The notes beneath the pieces are model-generated. The model did not search any database, was not told where the DNA came from, and saw nothing but the letters and a program-made list of their open reading frames with translations. Shown one piece after another: positions 47,251 to 56,349 of a stretch of 64,000 nucleotides of DNA; positions within the stretch are counted from its first letter, which is position 1; every line of letters starts with the position of its first letter. Source of the stretch: an uncultured cyanobacterium. GTDB lineage: Bacteria; Cyanobacteriota; Cyanobacteriia; PCC-6307; Cyanobiaceae. The stretch is taken from NCBI GenBank assembly GCA_903858015.1, contig CAIOGZ010000023.1, positions 1-64,000 of the forward strand, written 5' to 3'. Position numbers and translations under genes: made by a program.

Positions 47251-49191
47251 ATGCGCGTCTCCTGCCTGATGCTGGTGACGCTGAGGGATGACCCGGCGGA
47301 GGCCGAAATCCCCTCCCATAAGTTGCTGATCAGGGCCGGCTACATCCGTCGCCTCGGGCCGGGAATCTACGCCTATTTGCCGTTGCTCTGGCGCGTACTG
47401 CAAAAGATCTCCGCCATCGTGCGCCAGGAGATGGATGCCACCGGCGCCCTGGAGACCCTCCTGCCCCAGCTGCAACCGGCCGATCTCTGGCAGCGCAGTG
47501 GTCGCTGGGCTGGCTATACCGCGGGTGAAGGGATCATGTTCCATCTCCGCGATCGCCACGGCAGGGAACTGGGGCTAGGCCCCACCCACGAAGAGGTGAT
47601 CACGGCCCTCGCCGCAGACCTGCTGCGCTCCTATCGCCAGCTGTCGGTCAATCTTTACCAAATCCAAACAAAGTTCCGCGATGAGATTCGGCCCCGCTTC
47701 GGTTTGATGCGCGGCAGAGAATTTATCATGAAGGATGCCTATTCCTTTCATGCCAATGAGGGTTCACTCCGTAAAACCTATGCCGCCATGGATAGCGCCT
47801 ATCGGCGCATTTTCCGCCGCTGCGGGCTGCGCACCGTCGCCGTTGAGGCCGATAGTGGCGCCATCGGCGGCTCCGCCAGCCAGGAGTTCATGGTCACTGC
47901 CGATGCCGGTGAAGATCTGATTCTCACCAGTAGTGATGGCAGCTATGCGGCCAACCAGGAGCGGGCCGTCTCCCTGGCGCCTGAAGCGATCGCCCTGCCC
48001 GGGGGCCTGCGGGCCGCTGGAGCCGGCGAGCTGCTGGCCACGCCTGGCCAGACCACGATCGAACAGCTCAGCGCCGCCCATGGTTTCGACCCCAGCCAAC
48101 TGGTGAAGGTGCTGTTGCTGTTGGCCCGCTTCGAAGCTGGGCTGCGCCAGCCGCTGCTGGTGTGCCTGCGGGGCGACCAGCAGCTCAATGCGGTGAAACT
48201 GGCCAATGCCGTTTCGGCCCGGCTGGCGCCGCAGCACGGTGTTCTGCTGGGGATCGAGCCCTTGAGCCGCGAACTGGCCAGCGAACTGGCCAGCAAGGAA
48301 GGGCTGCAGCTGGATCTAGATGCCATCCCCCTGGGCTACCTCGGCCCCGACCTCGAAGATGCGGTGCTGGCCCAGCCGAAGATTTCCTTGGGGCTGGATC
48401 CGAGCGCAGCCAGTTCTGGGACTGCCACTGGCGGGGCCGCCAGGGCCGCGGCCCCGCTCCCTGCTGCTGCCCCCCACTTGGCGCGGAGCTTCCTGCGCCT
48501 CACCGACCCCACCGCCGCCGAGCTGGCGGCCTTCGTGGCTGGTGCCAACAAGCTGGATCAGCATCGCCTCGGCGCCAGCTGGAAGGGCCTCAAGCTGCAG
48601 CCCGAAATCGTCGACCTGCGGGCCGCCCAGCCCGGCGACCGCTGCCAGCACGACCCCAGCCAGACCCTCGCGGCGGCCCGGGGGATCGAGGTGGGCCACA
48701 TCTTCCAGCTTGGCCGTAAGTACTCCGAGGCGATGCAGGCTCGCTTCACCAACGAGGCCGGCGCTGAAGAAAGCCTCTGGATGGGCTGCTACGGCATCGG
48801 GGTGTCGCGGCTGGCCCAGGCGGCGGTGGAGCAGAACCACGACGCCGATGGCATCCGTTGGCCCCTGGCAATCGCGCCCTTTGAGGTGATCGTGGTCAGC
48901 GCCAGTGCCCAGGATCCGATCCAGGTGCAGCTGGCGGAGCAGCTCTACCAGCGGCTTCGGGACGCCGGCATCGATGCGCTCCTCGATGATCGCGATGAAC
49001 GGGCCGGGGTGAAGTTCAAGGATGCCGACCTGATCGGCATTCCCTGGCGCCTGGTGGTAGGTCGGGGCGCCGCCCAGGGCCAGGTGGAGTTGGTCGGCCG
49101 CTCCGATCGCCAGCGGCGGGATCTGGCCGTCGAAGCAGCTGTGGCGGCTCTGCTCGACCTGATCCCCCCCGCCCGCTGCGGCCTGCAGTAA
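47251..49191 (+). CDS. proS: Prolyl-tRNA synthetase
   Basis: 646-residue class II aminoacyl-tRNA synthetase of the bacterial (editing-domain-containing) type. Motif 1 area SHKLLIRAGYIRRLGPGIYAY, GLGPTHEEVITALAAD, QTKFRDEIRPRFGLMRGREF (motif 2), the inserted editing domain with an Ala-rich stretch (near 48.45 kb), MGCYGIGVSRL (motif 3) and the anticodon-binding end are in order. The ATG at 47251 is chosen. It is followed by a 15-bp repeat array. Confidence 0.96.
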   Translation: MRVSCLMLVTLRDDPAEAEIPSHKLLIRAGYIRRLGPGIYAYLPLLWRVLQKISAIVRQEMDATGALETLLPQLQPADLWQRSGRWAGYTAGEGIMFHLRDRHGRELGLGPTHEEVITALAADLLRSYRQLSVNLYQIQTKFRDEIRPRFGLMRGREFIMKDAYSFHANEGSLRKTYAAMDSAYRRIFRRCGLRTVAVEADSGAIGGSASQEFMVTADAGEDLILTSSDGSYAANQERAVSLAPEAIALPGGLRAAGAGELLATPGQTTIEQLSAAHGFDPSQLVKVLLLLARFEAGLRQPLLVCLRGDQQLNAVKLANAVSARLAPQHGVLLGIEPLSRELASELASKEGLQLDLDAIPLGYLGPDLEDAVLAQPKISLGLDPSAASSGTATGGAARAAAPLPAAAPHLARSFLRLTDPTAAELAAFVAGANKLDQHRLGASWKGLKLQPEIVDLRAAQPGDRCQHDPSQTLAAARGIEVGHIFQLGRKYSEAMQARFTNEAGAEESLWMGCYGIGVSRLAQAAVEQNHDADGIRWPLAIAPFEVIVVSASAQDPIQVQLAEQLYQRLRDAGIDALLDDRDERAGVKFKDADLIGIPWRLVVGRGAAQGQVELVGRSDRQRRDLAVEAAVAALLDLIPPARCGLQ

Positions 49192-49214
49192 CTGCCCCTG
49201 CGAACCTGGGCTCC

Positions 49215-49273
49215 AGACCCAGGGGCCAAGACCCAAAGGGCCAAGACCCAAAGGGCCCAGACCCAACGGGCCA
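49215..49273 (+). repeat. 15-bp tandem repeat downstream of proS
   Basis: Units of the type AGACCCAAAGGGCCA start at 49215 (14 bp), 49229, 49244 and 49259. The array begins 23 bp after the proS stop and ends about 100 bp before psb27, so it occupies much of that intergenic region. Confidence 0.85.
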
Positions 49274-49374
49274 AGACCATCGCGACCCAGTCGCTCGGGC
49301 TGAGCTCGCCCAATCCCTGGCCGCAACTCGGCGGGGGGGCGCAGCCTAGAATTCAACTAACTGCGTTTGCGTCC

Positions 49375-49827
49375 ATGGCCGCCCTCCTTAGCCGGATCAC
49401 CGCCTGGGCCCGGCCCTTGAGCGCTGTCCTTGCGGCAGCTGGGCGGCCGCTTCTGGCCCTGGGCCTCTGCCTCTGCCTCTCGCTCACCGCCTGCTCGGCT
49501 GCCTCCGATGGCCTCACGGGCAGTTATGTCGACGACACGGTGAGCGTCGCCCAAACCTTGCTCACCACGATCGCGATTCCCCAGGACGACCCGGCCCATG
49601 CCGAGGCCGAGGCCGAGGCTCGCCGCTTGATCAACGACTACACGGCCCGTTATCGCCCCCGCCGCGATGTCAATGGGCTGGGCTCGTTCACCACCATGCA
49701 GACCGCCATCAACTCCCTGGCGGGCCACTACACCAACTACGCCAACCGCCCCCTGCCCGACGCCTTGCGCAGCCGCTTGGAGAAGGAGCTGCAACGGGCC
49801 GCCACCAATGTGGTGCGCGGCGCCTAA
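49375..49827 (+). CDS. psb27: Photosystem II assembly lipoprotein Psb27
   Basis: 150-residue thylakoid-lumen lipoprotein that binds PSII (via CP43) during assembly and repair before the manganese cluster forms. A signal peptide (LALGLCLCLSLTACS, with lipobox LTAC) precedes the four-helix mature domain: YVDDTVSVAQTLLTTI, EARRLINDYTARYR, GLGSFTTMQTAINSLAGHY and SRLEKELQRA. The ATG at 49375 is correct. It precedes purA and follows proS, an order familiar in picocyanobacteria. Confidence 0.96.
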   Translation: MAALLSRITAWARPLSAVLAAAGRPLLALGLCLCLSLTACSAASDGLTGSYVDDTVSVAQTLLTTIAIPQDDPAHAEAEAEARRLINDYTARYRPRRDVNGLGSFTTMQTAINSLAGHYTNYANRPLPDALRSRLEKELQRAATNVVRGA

Positions 49828-49870
49828 GCGGCTTGCCGCCCTTCCTTCCCCCCAAGCCGTGAGGTTTGAC

Positions 49871-49922
49871 TGGGGCCCATGGCTGGGGCCCATGGCTGGG
49901 GCCCATGGTTGGGGCGCTTGGC
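49871..49922 (+). repeat. 13-bp tandem repeat downstream of psb27
   Basis: TGGGGCCCATGGC occurs at 49871 and 49884, TGGGGCCCATGGT at 49897 and a degenerate copy at 49910. The array starts 43 bp after the psb27 stop. Each unit contains the palindrome GGGCCC and CCATGG, so the RNA could form alternative small hairpins. Confidence 0.85.
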
Positions 49923-50080
49923 TGCCGGGCCCCGGGGTTGCGCTCCCGCTCGGCCCGTGCTGCCTACGGATTTGGCAGGCTTCGGGCTTGATGGGACAAC
50001 GTTTCCGCCCGGGCCTTTGACGAACGGGCCTCCGATCTGAGAACCTTCTTCATTGTGCTTCCAAGCGGCTTCGGGCCGCT

Positions 50081-51400
50081 GTGTCCTTGGCCAACGTTGT
50101 CGTCATCGGTGCGCAGTGGGGCGACGAAGGAAAGGGCAAGATCACCGATCTGCTGAGCCGCTCCGCCGATGTTGTGGTGCGCTATCAGGGAGGCGTCAAT
50201 GCCGGTCACACCATCGTTGTCGATGATCGTGTCCTGAAGCTCCACCTGATTCCCTCCGGCATTCTTTATCCGGAAACCACCTGCCTAATCGGTTCTGGCA
50301 CGGTGGTCGATCCCAAGGTGATGCTCCAGGAGCTCGACATGCTCCAGGGCTACGGCATTGATGTGTCCGGCCTGAAACTGGCCAGCACCGCCCACGTCAC
50401 GATGCCCTACCACCGCCTGCTCGATCTGGCGATGGAGCAGCGCCGCGGCGAGCGCCGCATCGGTACCACCGGCCGCGGCATCGGTCCCACCTATGCCGAT
50501 AAGTCGGATCGCAATGGCATCCGGGTGCTCGACCTGCTCGATGAAGGCCGGCTGCGCGAACGCCTCCAATCCCCCCTGGCCGAAAAGAACGAGCTGCTTG
50601 AGAAGGTCTACGGCCTCGATCCGCTCGATCCCGAAACCGTGATTGCTGAATATGCCGCCTACGGCCGCAGGTTGGCGCCCCACGTGGTGGATTGCACCCG
50701 CACCATCCATCAGGCGGCCCGGGCCCGCAAGAACATTCTGTTTGAAGGCGCCCAGGGCACCCTGCTCGACCTTGACCACGGCACCTATCCCTACGTCACC
50801 TCCTCCAACCCCGTATCCGGCGGCGCCTGCATTGGCGCCGGGGTCGGCCCCACCCTGATCGACCGCGTGATCGGCGTGGCCAAGGCCTACACCACCCGGG
50901 TTGGCGAAGGGCCCTTCCCCACCGAATTGGAGGGCAGCCTCAACGACCATCTGTGCGACCGAGGTGGTGAATACGGCACCACCACCGGCCGCCGCCGCCG
51001 CTGTGGCTGGTTTGATGGGGTGATTGGCCGCTATGCGGTGCAGGTGAATGGCCTCGACTGCCTGGCGATCACCAAGCTCGATGTGCTCGATGAGTTGGAT
51101 GAAATCCAGGTCTGTGTGGCCTATGAGCTCAATGGGGAACGCATCGACCACTTCCCCAGCAGCGCTGAAGATTTTGCCCGCTGCCGCCCAATTTTTGAAA
51201 CCCATCCCGGCTGGATGTGCTCCACCGCCGCCTGTCGCAGCCTGGAGGATCTGCCCGCCACTGCCCGGGCCTACCTCCACTCCCTCGCCGAGATGATGGA
51301 GGTGCCGATCGCGATTGTGTCGCTCGGGGCCCAGCGCGACCAGACCATCGTGGTGGAGGATCCGATCCACGGTCCGAAGCGGGCCCTGCTCTATGGCTGA
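50081..51400 (+). CDS. purA: Adenylosuccinate synthetase
   Basis: 439-residue enzyme joining IMP and aspartate in AMP synthesis. [12 protein letters not shown] is the GTP-binding loop with catalytic Asp, GGVNAGHT has the catalytic His, and [30 protein letters not shown] and [18 protein letters not shown] follow. The GTG at 50081 is the start, matching the family N-terminus. It is a stand-alone gene with a 250-bp upstream region that includes a 13-bp tandem array. Confidence 0.97.
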   Translation: MSLANVVVIGAQWGDEGKGKITDLLSRSADVVVRYQGGVNAGHTIVVDDRVLKLHLIPSGILYPETTCLIGSGTVVDPKVMLQELDMLQGYGIDVSGLKLASTAHVTMPYHRLLDLAMEQRRGERRIGTTGRGIGPTYADKSDRNGIRVLDLLDEGRLRERLQSPLAEKNELLEKVYGLDPLDPETVIAEYAAYGRRLAPHVVDCTRTIHQAARARKNILFEGAQGTLLDLDHGTYPYVTSSNPVSGGACIGAGVGPTLIDRVIGVAKAYTTRVGEGPFPTELEGSLNDHLCDRGGEYGTTTGRRRRCGWFDGVIGRYAVQVNGLDCLAITKLDVLDELDEIQVCVAYELNGERIDHFPSSAEDFARCRPIFETHPGWMCSTAACRSLEDLPATARAYLHSLAEMMEVPIAIVSLGAQRDQTIVVEDPIHGPKRALLYG

Positions 51401-51501
51401 GCTTGCAGCGCAGCCCTGAACCAACTGGACGCGCTGCCGGCAGCTGCCGCGGCGCTACCGGCTCCGATCACGCCCACCCCCTCCCTTCGCCATCGCCCTG
51501 C

Positions 51502-52500
51502 GTGACATCCCCCCTCAAAACCTTGGATGTGGTTGGTATTGGCAATGCCATCGTGGATGTGCTGGTCCAAGCCGACGACAACTTCCTCGCCGACCATGCC
51601 CTCAGCAAGGGCAGCATGGCCCTGGTCGATGAGCAACAGGCCGACCGCCTCTATGCCAGCGCCGGCCCTGGCCTGGAAACCTCCGGCGGCTCGGCGGCCA
51701 ATACCCTGGCCGGCATTGCCCAGCTGGGCGGCAGGGCCGGCTTTATCGGCCGGGTCAGGAATGACCAGCTCGGCGCCATTTTTGCCCACGACATCCGCGC
51801 CGTAGGGGCCCGTTTTGAAACGCCCGCCGCCGTCAGCGGCCCCTCCACAGCCCGCTGCCTGATCCTGGTCACCCCGGATGCCCAGCGCACGATGTGCACC
51901 TACCTGGGGGCCTCGGTGGGCCTGGATCCCGCCGACCTTGATCTGGAGCTGGTGCGCCAGGCCAAGGTGTTGTACCTGGAGGGCTATCTCTGGGACAGCG
52001 AGGAGGCCAAGCGGGCCTTCATCGCCGCCGCTGAGGTGATGCGTGACAGTGGCGGCCAGGTCGCCCTTTCCCTTTCCGATGCCTTCTGCGTCGATCGCCA
52101 CCGCCAGAGCTTCCAGGAGCTGGTGGACGGCCATGTGGATGTGGTGTTTGCCAACGAGGCGGAAATCTGCTCCCTCTATCAGTCGGAAAGCTTTGAGGCT
52201 GCGGCCGACCAGGTTCGCGGCCGTTGCCGGGTGGCTGCCCTCACCCGCAGCGAGCTGGGTTCGGTGGTGCTGAGCGGCTCCGAAAGCTTCAGGATCCCGC
52301 CCTACCGGCTCGGCGAGCTGGTCGATACCACCGGCGCAGGCGATCTGTATGCGGCGGGCTTTCTGTTTGGCTACACCCGCGGTGACGACCTGGTCCGTTG
52401 CGGCCAGCTCGGTTCCCTCTGCGCTGGCCAGGTGGTCACCCAGCTCGGCCCCAGGCCCCAAGCCTCCCTGCCCGATCTGGTGGCCAACCACCTGGGCTGA
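51502..52500 (+). CDS. PfkB-family carbohydrate/adenosine kinase
   Basis: 332-residue ribokinase-fold kinase. GIGNAIVDVLVQADD, ETSGGSAANTLAGIAQLGG (substrate site) and LVDTTGAGDLYAAGFLFGYTRG (catalytic Asp in GAGD) are the family motifs. The adenosine kinase-like start and TYLGASVGLDPADLD resemble the group annotated as adenosine or sugar kinase in picocyanobacteria; substrate identity is not proved. The GTG at 51502 is taken. It follows purA by about 100 bp, in keeping with a purine role. Confidence 0.88.
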   Translation: MTSPLKTLDVVGIGNAIVDVLVQADDNFLADHALSKGSMALVDEQQADRLYASAGPGLETSGGSAANTLAGIAQLGGRAGFIGRVRNDQLGAIFAHDIRAVGARFETPAAVSGPSTARCLILVTPDAQRTMCTYLGASVGLDPADLDLELVRQAKVLYLEGYLWDSEEAKRAFIAAAEVMRDSGGQVALSLSDAFCVDRHRQSFQELVDGHVDVVFANEAEICSLYQSESFEAAADQVRGRCRVAALTRSELGSVVLSGSESFRIPPYRLGELVDTTGAGDLYAAGFLFGYTRGDDLVRCGQLGSLCAGQVVTQLGPRPQASLPDLVANHLG

Positions 52501-52512
52501 AGGCCCCCGCCT

Positions 52513-52550
52513 GCGCTCTCCTAAGCCAGCGGCGCTCTCCTAAGCCAGCT
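52513..52550. repeat. 19-bp duplication over the cutA stop codon
   Basis: GCGCTCTCCTAAGCCAGC starts at 52513 and 52532, a perfect 18 of 19 bp copy. The minus-strand cutA stop (CTA, 52540-52542) is in the second copy. The 3' end of the convergent PfkB kinase gene is 13 bp away. Confidence 0.75.
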
Positions 52551-52920
52551 GCGCCGCCAACCAGGCGCCGTAATCACCCCACGTGCTGCCGCTCAGCAGG
52601 ATCCATTCTGGCGTCTGGTAGCTGTGCAGGGCATGCAGCGCCTGGTGCAGGGGTTCGAGCTGCTCAGGACTGGTCTTGAGCAGCAGTTTGACCTCGTCGG
52701 CAGTTTCGAGCTTGCCTTGCCAGCGGTACAGGGAGCGCACCGGCAGCAGGCTGACGCAGGCCACGAGCCCCCGCTCCAGGAGTGCCCGGGCGAGGGCCTC
52801 GGCCCGCTCAGGCGTCGATTCGGAGCTGAGCACCACGCAAACGGGCTGTGGGCTCTGATCCCTGCTTGGCTCCTTGCTCTGATCGGCGTCGCCCGTTCGG
52901 TTGCTACCGGTTGCCCCCAT
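52540..52920 (-). CDS. cutA: Divalent-cation tolerance protein CutA
   Basis: About 126 residues, of which the last 98 are the CutA1 domain: VVLSSESTPERAEALARALLE, GLVACVSLLPVRSLYRWQGK, DEVKLLLKTS and LHALHSYQTPEWILL. CutA is a small trimeric protein linked to copper/divalent cation tolerance in Escherichia coli; its role is unclear elsewhere. The ATG at 52920 gives a Gly/Gln/Ser-rich lead of 28 residues and lies inside cobK; a GTG near 52848 would skip it. Probably co-transcribed with cobK. Confidence 0.88.
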   Translation of the reverse strand: MGATGSNRTGDADQSKEPSRDQSPQPVCVVLSSESTPERAEALARALLERGLVACVSLLPVRSLYRWQGKLETADEVKLLLKTSPEQLEPLHQALHALHSYQTPEWILLSGSTWGDYGAWLAAQLA

Positions 52921-53737
52921 CGGCCTTCCCCCCTGGCAGCTGCCACTCTGGCGCCCCCAGCCGATCGAGCAGCTGTTGCCAGGCGAGGCATTCGACAGCG
53001 GCCGGTTCGGCGGGACGATCCAGCAGCAGCAGTTGGAGGTCGAGGTCAGCGGCCAGCTGATGCCAGAGCTGCTCACCGCATCCCCCGGAGCGCCGACAGA
53101 GCACCACCTCAATCCGCCAGCGCCGGCAGAGGGCCGCTTCGATCTGGCCCTCCAAGCTGGGCCGTAGACAGGCGAGCCGATCGGCGGCCAGTCCGGCCGC
53201 CATCGCCTGGGCCAGGGCGGTGGCGTTGGGCAGGATCCGGGCATGGTGGCAGGCCGTCGCACTGAGGCCCACGACCCGGGCCAGTTGCCTGGCCCCGATC
53301 GCCAGCAGCAGGCGGCGGCCTGCCAGGGGCAGGGTTTGCAGGTCCGCGAGCTGGGGCAGCAGGATCGCCCTGCCAGCTGGGAGCTGGGGGCGATGCAGTC
53401 GCAGCAACGGTTGGCGATGCAGCCGGCAGGCCTCGGCTAGGTCAGCGCTGATCCGGCTGGCAAACGGATGGGTGGCATCCACCACCCAGCTGGGGCTTGT
53501 CCCAGCCAGGGCAAACTGCTCCAAGGCCTGGGCTACCGCTGCCGCGTCGCCGATCGCACCCACCGCCAGCTCAAGCCCGGCCGCCGCGGGATAGGCCCGG
53601 CCAGCGGCAGCACTCACCACCGACACCCGCACCTGCCAGCCCCGCTCCAGCAGCGCGCTGGCCAGGGGCGGGCCTTCGCCCGTGCCGGCCAGGATCCAGA
53701 TCCGCTGGCCCCGGGGCCCTAGGGCGCCGGCGTGCAT
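52904..53737 (-). CDS. cobK: Precorrin-6A reductase
   Basis: 277-residue NAD(P)H-dependent enzyme of cobalamin biosynthesis (CobK/CbiJ). WILAGTGEGPPLASAL is the nucleotide-binding start, WVVDATHPFASRISADLAEACR the family signature, and LLLAIGARQLARV and LVV-type core strands follow. Its end overlaps the cutA start by 17 bp. cobO, at 29.8 kb, belongs to the same pathway, so B12 genes are scattered in this genome, as they commonly are in cyanobacteria. Confidence 0.9.
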   Translation of the reverse strand: MHAGALGPRGQRIWILAGTGEGPPLASALLERGWQVRVSVVSAAAGRAYPAAAGLELAVGAIGDAAAVAQALEQFALAGTSPSWVVDATHPFASRISADLAEACRLHRQPLLRLHRPQLPAGRAILLPQLADLQTLPLAGRRLLLAIGARQLARVVGLSATACHHARILPNATALAQAMAAGLAADRLACLRPSLEGQIEAALCRRWRIEVVLCRRSGGCGEQLWHQLAADLDLQLLLLDRPAEPAAVECLAWQQLLDRLGAPEWQLPGGKADGGNR

Positions 53738-53763
53738 CAGGATGGTTGCTCCAATCCGTGGGT

Positions 53764-54333
53764 ATGGGTGTGAATCACTGCTTGCTTGAGGTGGAGGTGC
53801 TGGAGGCGCCCCAGCTTCGCTACACCCAAGACAACCAGACGCCGGTCGCGGAGATGACCGTTCGCTTTGATGGGTTGCGGGTCGATGATGCCCCTGGCCA
53901 GATCAAGGTGGTGGGTTGGGGAAGCTTGGCCCAAGATCTCCAGAATCGGGTCCAGATTGGACAGCGGCTGCTGCTGGAGGGACGGTTGCGGATCAATTCC
54001 GTGGGCCGCCCCGATGGGGTGAAGGAGAAACGAGCCGAATTCACCCTGGCACGGCTCCATCCGATCGCCGCTGGGGCCCCAGCTGCCGATCCATTCGCTG
54101 GGGAATCCAGGCAGCCGAGCAGCGGTTCGGCCGCCCCCGGTTTGGCCGCCCCAGCCCCGGCGGCCCCAGCCAGGCGCTCCTCCCCCGCCGGGGCCCCCAC
54201 CCGCCCGATGGGCAGTGGCCCAGCGGCAACCCCTAGCCGGCCGCCGGCAGAGCAGGCTCCCCCCGTCTGGAACACCTCGCCGCTGGTGGCCGATCCCGAG
54301 GGCTTCCAGGACGAGGACGACATCCCGTTCTGA
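53764..54333 (+). CDS. ssb: Single-stranded DNA-binding protein
   Basis: 189-residue SSB-like protein. The OB-fold has MGVNHCLLEVEVLEAPQLRY, TPVAEMTVRFDGL, IKVVGWGSLAQDLQNRVQIGQRLLLEGRL and EFTLARL. A Pro/Ala/Ser-rich linker (about 70 residues) ends in DEDDIPF, the acidic tail that recruits partner proteins in bacterial SSBs. The ATG at 53764 is clear. It is divergent from cobK. The first OB strands resemble cyanobacterial forms rather than the Escherichia coli one. Confidence 0.9.
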   Translation: MGVNHCLLEVEVLEAPQLRYTQDNQTPVAEMTVRFDGLRVDDAPGQIKVVGWGSLAQDLQNRVQIGQRLLLEGRLRINSVGRPDGVKEKRAEFTLARLHPIAAGAPAADPFAGESRQPSSGSAAPGLAAPAPAAPARRSSPAGAPTRPMGSGPAATPSRPPAEQAPPVWNTSPLVADPEGFQDEDDIPF

Positions 54334-54378
54334 ACCGCTAGCCAACCCCTCGATTGGGCGGAGCGGCCAGCGGCGGAT

Positions 54379-54627
54379 TCAGCCCTTCGCCTGCTGATCA
54401 GCCAGTTGGTCGAGCAGCAGGCCGAGTTCCCGTTCGAGGGCGGCGAGGTCGAGCCGCCACTCCGGCCAGCGGCCGGAATCGATTTGGCGCAGCAGGCCAA
54501 GCCGATCCCGACGCAGCTGTTGCACCAACGCCTCGGTGCTGAGGCCGGCAGGATCCTGATCACGCGGATCGGTATCACTGCCGATGGCAGCGGCTTCCGA
54601 GCGCTGATCTGGGGGATGGGAGACCAT
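54379..54627 (-). CDS. Small hypothetical protein
   Basis: 82 residues from the ATG at 54627 (a longer form begins at 54660). Polar N-terminus, then LSTEALVQQLRRDRLGLLRQI and DLAALERELGLLLDQLADQQ, likely two helices or a coiled coil. Placement is convergent with ssb, 45 bp from it, and it is divergent from the DUF2854 gene. The helix pattern looks real, but I have no family name. Confidence 0.5.
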   Translation of the reverse strand: MVSHPPDQRSEAAAIGSDTDPRDQDPAGLSTEALVQQLRRDRLGLLRQIDSGRWPEWRLDLAALERELGLLLDQLADQQAKG

Positions 54628-54689
54628 GGCAAAGGGTGAGGGGCAGGCCTGGCTCCCCATCCTGACCCGCGCTGCTGGATCATGGAGCC

Positions 54690-55253
54690 ATGCAAGCCCT
54701 TCTTTCCTCCCGCCGCTTCTCCCCCGGCAGTCTGGTCACCGTGGTCGGCGCCCTGCTCACCGTGGTGGGATCGATCGCCTACTTGGGGGACAATGCCAAC
54801 TTGAGCCTGCCCACGATCTTCTACGGGATCCCGATCCTGCTGGGCGGCTTGGCGCTGAAATCATCAGAGCTGCCGCCGCCGCTGCTGCTGACCCCGACGC
54901 AAGCCCTGCGCGAGCAGCGCCTCAGGCCGGAAAACGCCGACCTGCGACGCCTGCTGGCCGATGTGAGCCGCTGGCGCTACGGCCAAAAGGCCCATCTGGA
55001 AAGTTCCCTCGAGGCCCTAAAGCTCTGGGATGACGACGATCCTCCCCAGCTGGTGAGTGTGGAGGAACTCGATCGGCTCGGGGCCTACGGCTTACGGCTC
55101 CGCTTCCGTTGCCAGGGGGTTCCCCTGCAGCGCTGGCAGGATCTGGAGAATCGACTCGGCCGCTTTTTTGGAACCAGCCTCCGGGCCGAGATCAGCCAGC
55201 CCTCCCCCGCCCAGGTGGATCTTGTGCTGATCCAGGCAGAACAGGACACCTAA
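54690..55253 (+). CDS. DUF2854 domain protein
   Basis: 187-residue protein of the DUF2854 family, conserved in cyanobacteria and plastids. Two membrane helices near the N-terminus (SLVTVVGALLTVVGSIAYLG and IFYGIPILLGGLALKSSEL) with DNANLSLPTIFYGIP between them, then a soluble part, RRLLADVSRWRYGQKAHLESSLEALKLW. The function is not known to me. The ATG at 54690 is clear. argB follows in the same direction after about 117 bp. Confidence 0.9.
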   Translation: MQALLSSRRFSPGSLVTVVGALLTVVGSIAYLGDNANLSLPTIFYGIPILLGGLALKSSELPPPLLLTPTQALREQRLRPENADLRRLLADVSRWRYGQKAHLESSLEALKLWDDDDPPQLVSVEELDRLGAYGLRLRFRCQGVPLQRWQDLENRLGRFFGTSLRAEISQPSPAQVDLVLIQAEQDT

Positions 55254-55370
55254 GTTCAATTCGATCCGTTCATTCCGATTCATTTCCCACGGCACAGCTG
55301 CTGCGTCAGCCACCGCGGCGTCAGCCACCAGCGCATCGCCCCCCAGCCAACCCTGCCGTTCCTTGCCGCC

Positions 55371-56267
55371 TTGAGTTCCGATCCCCGAGTCAGTAGCGAA
55401 GACACCCTGCGGGTGTCCGTGCTCAGTGAGGCCCTGCCCTACATCCAGCGCTTTGCTGGTCAGCGCATTGTCGTCAAGTACGGCGGGGCCGCCATGGTGC
55501 GTGAAGACCTCCGCGAGGCCGTGTTTCGCGATCTGGCCCTGTTGGCTTGCGTCGGGGTTCAACCCGTGGTGGTGCACGGCGGCGGACCTGAAATCAACCA
55601 GTGGCTAAAGCGGTTGGCGATCGAACCCCAGTTCAGCAACGGCCTGCGGGTCACCGATGCCGCCACGATGGAGGTGGTGGAAATGGTGCTGGTCGGCCGC
55701 GTCAATAAACAGATTGTCAATGGCCTTAACCAAGTGGGCGGGCGGGCCGTTGGGCTTTCCGGCAGCGACGGCGGCCTAGTGCGGGCTCGCCCCTGGGCTG
55801 AGGGGGCCAACGGGCTGGTGGGAGAGGTGGAATCGGTGGATCCGAGTGTGCTGACCCCGCTGCTGGAGCTCGGCTACATCCCCGTGATTTCCAGCGTGGC
55901 CCCCGATCAATACGGCAAGGCCCACAACATCAACGCCGACACCGTGGCCGGTGAGCTGGCGGCCTCCCTCCAGGCGGTGAAGTTGATCCTGCTCACCGAT
56001 ACCCCCGGCATCCTGCGGGACCGCCACGATCCCACCTCCCTGATCCGCCAGCTGAGCCTCTCCCAAGCCCGCGAGTTGATCGCCGAGGGCGTGGTGGCGG
56101 GGGGCATGACCCCGAAGACCGAATGCTGCATTCGTGCCCTGGCCCAGGGGGTGGCGGCGGCCCACATCGTCGATGGACGCCACCCCCATGCGCTGCTGCT
56201 GGAGGTGTTCACCGATGCCGGCATCGGCACGATGGTGGTGGGCCGCTCGCCCTATCGACCCCACTGA
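55371..56267 (+). CDS. argB: Acetylglutamate kinase
   Basis: 298-residue amino-acid kinase of arginine synthesis. Motifs: [76 protein letters not shown] and [14 protein letters not shown]. The last two regions match the arginine-sensitive, PII-controlled type of cyanobacterial NAGK, although PII regulation cannot be seen directly. The start is TTG at 55371. A 10-bp tandem array follows three bases after the stop. Confidence 0.97.
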   Translation: MSSDPRVSSEDTLRVSVLSEALPYIQRFAGQRIVVKYGGAAMVREDLREAVFRDLALLACVGVQPVVVHGGGPEINQWLKRLAIEPQFSNGLRVTDAATMEVVEMVLVGRVNKQIVNGLNQVGGRAVGLSGSDGGLVRARPWAEGANGLVGEVESVDPSVLTPLLELGYIPVISSVAPDQYGKAHNINADTVAGELAASLQAVKLILLTDTPGILRDRHDPTSLIRQLSLSQARELIAEGVVAGGMTPKTECCIRALAQGVAAAHIVDGRHPHALLLEVFTDAGIGTMVVGRSPYRPH

Positions 56268-56270
56268 TCA

Positions 56271-56330
56271 TTCTAATTAGTTCCGAATAGTTCCAATTAG
56301 TTCCGATTCGTTCCAATTAGTTCCAAGCAG
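56271..56330 (+). repeat. 10-bp tandem repeat after argB
   Basis: Six 10-bp units, TTCTAATTAG, TTCCGAATAG, TTCCAATTAG, TTCCGATTCG, TTCCAATTAG and TTCCAAGCAG, run from 56271 without gaps. The array begins three bases after the argB stop, contains most of the A/T bases of this stretch, and ends 19 bp before the DUF3153 gene start. Confidence 0.9.
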
Positions 56331-56349
56331 GCTATAGCCCACCGCCGCC

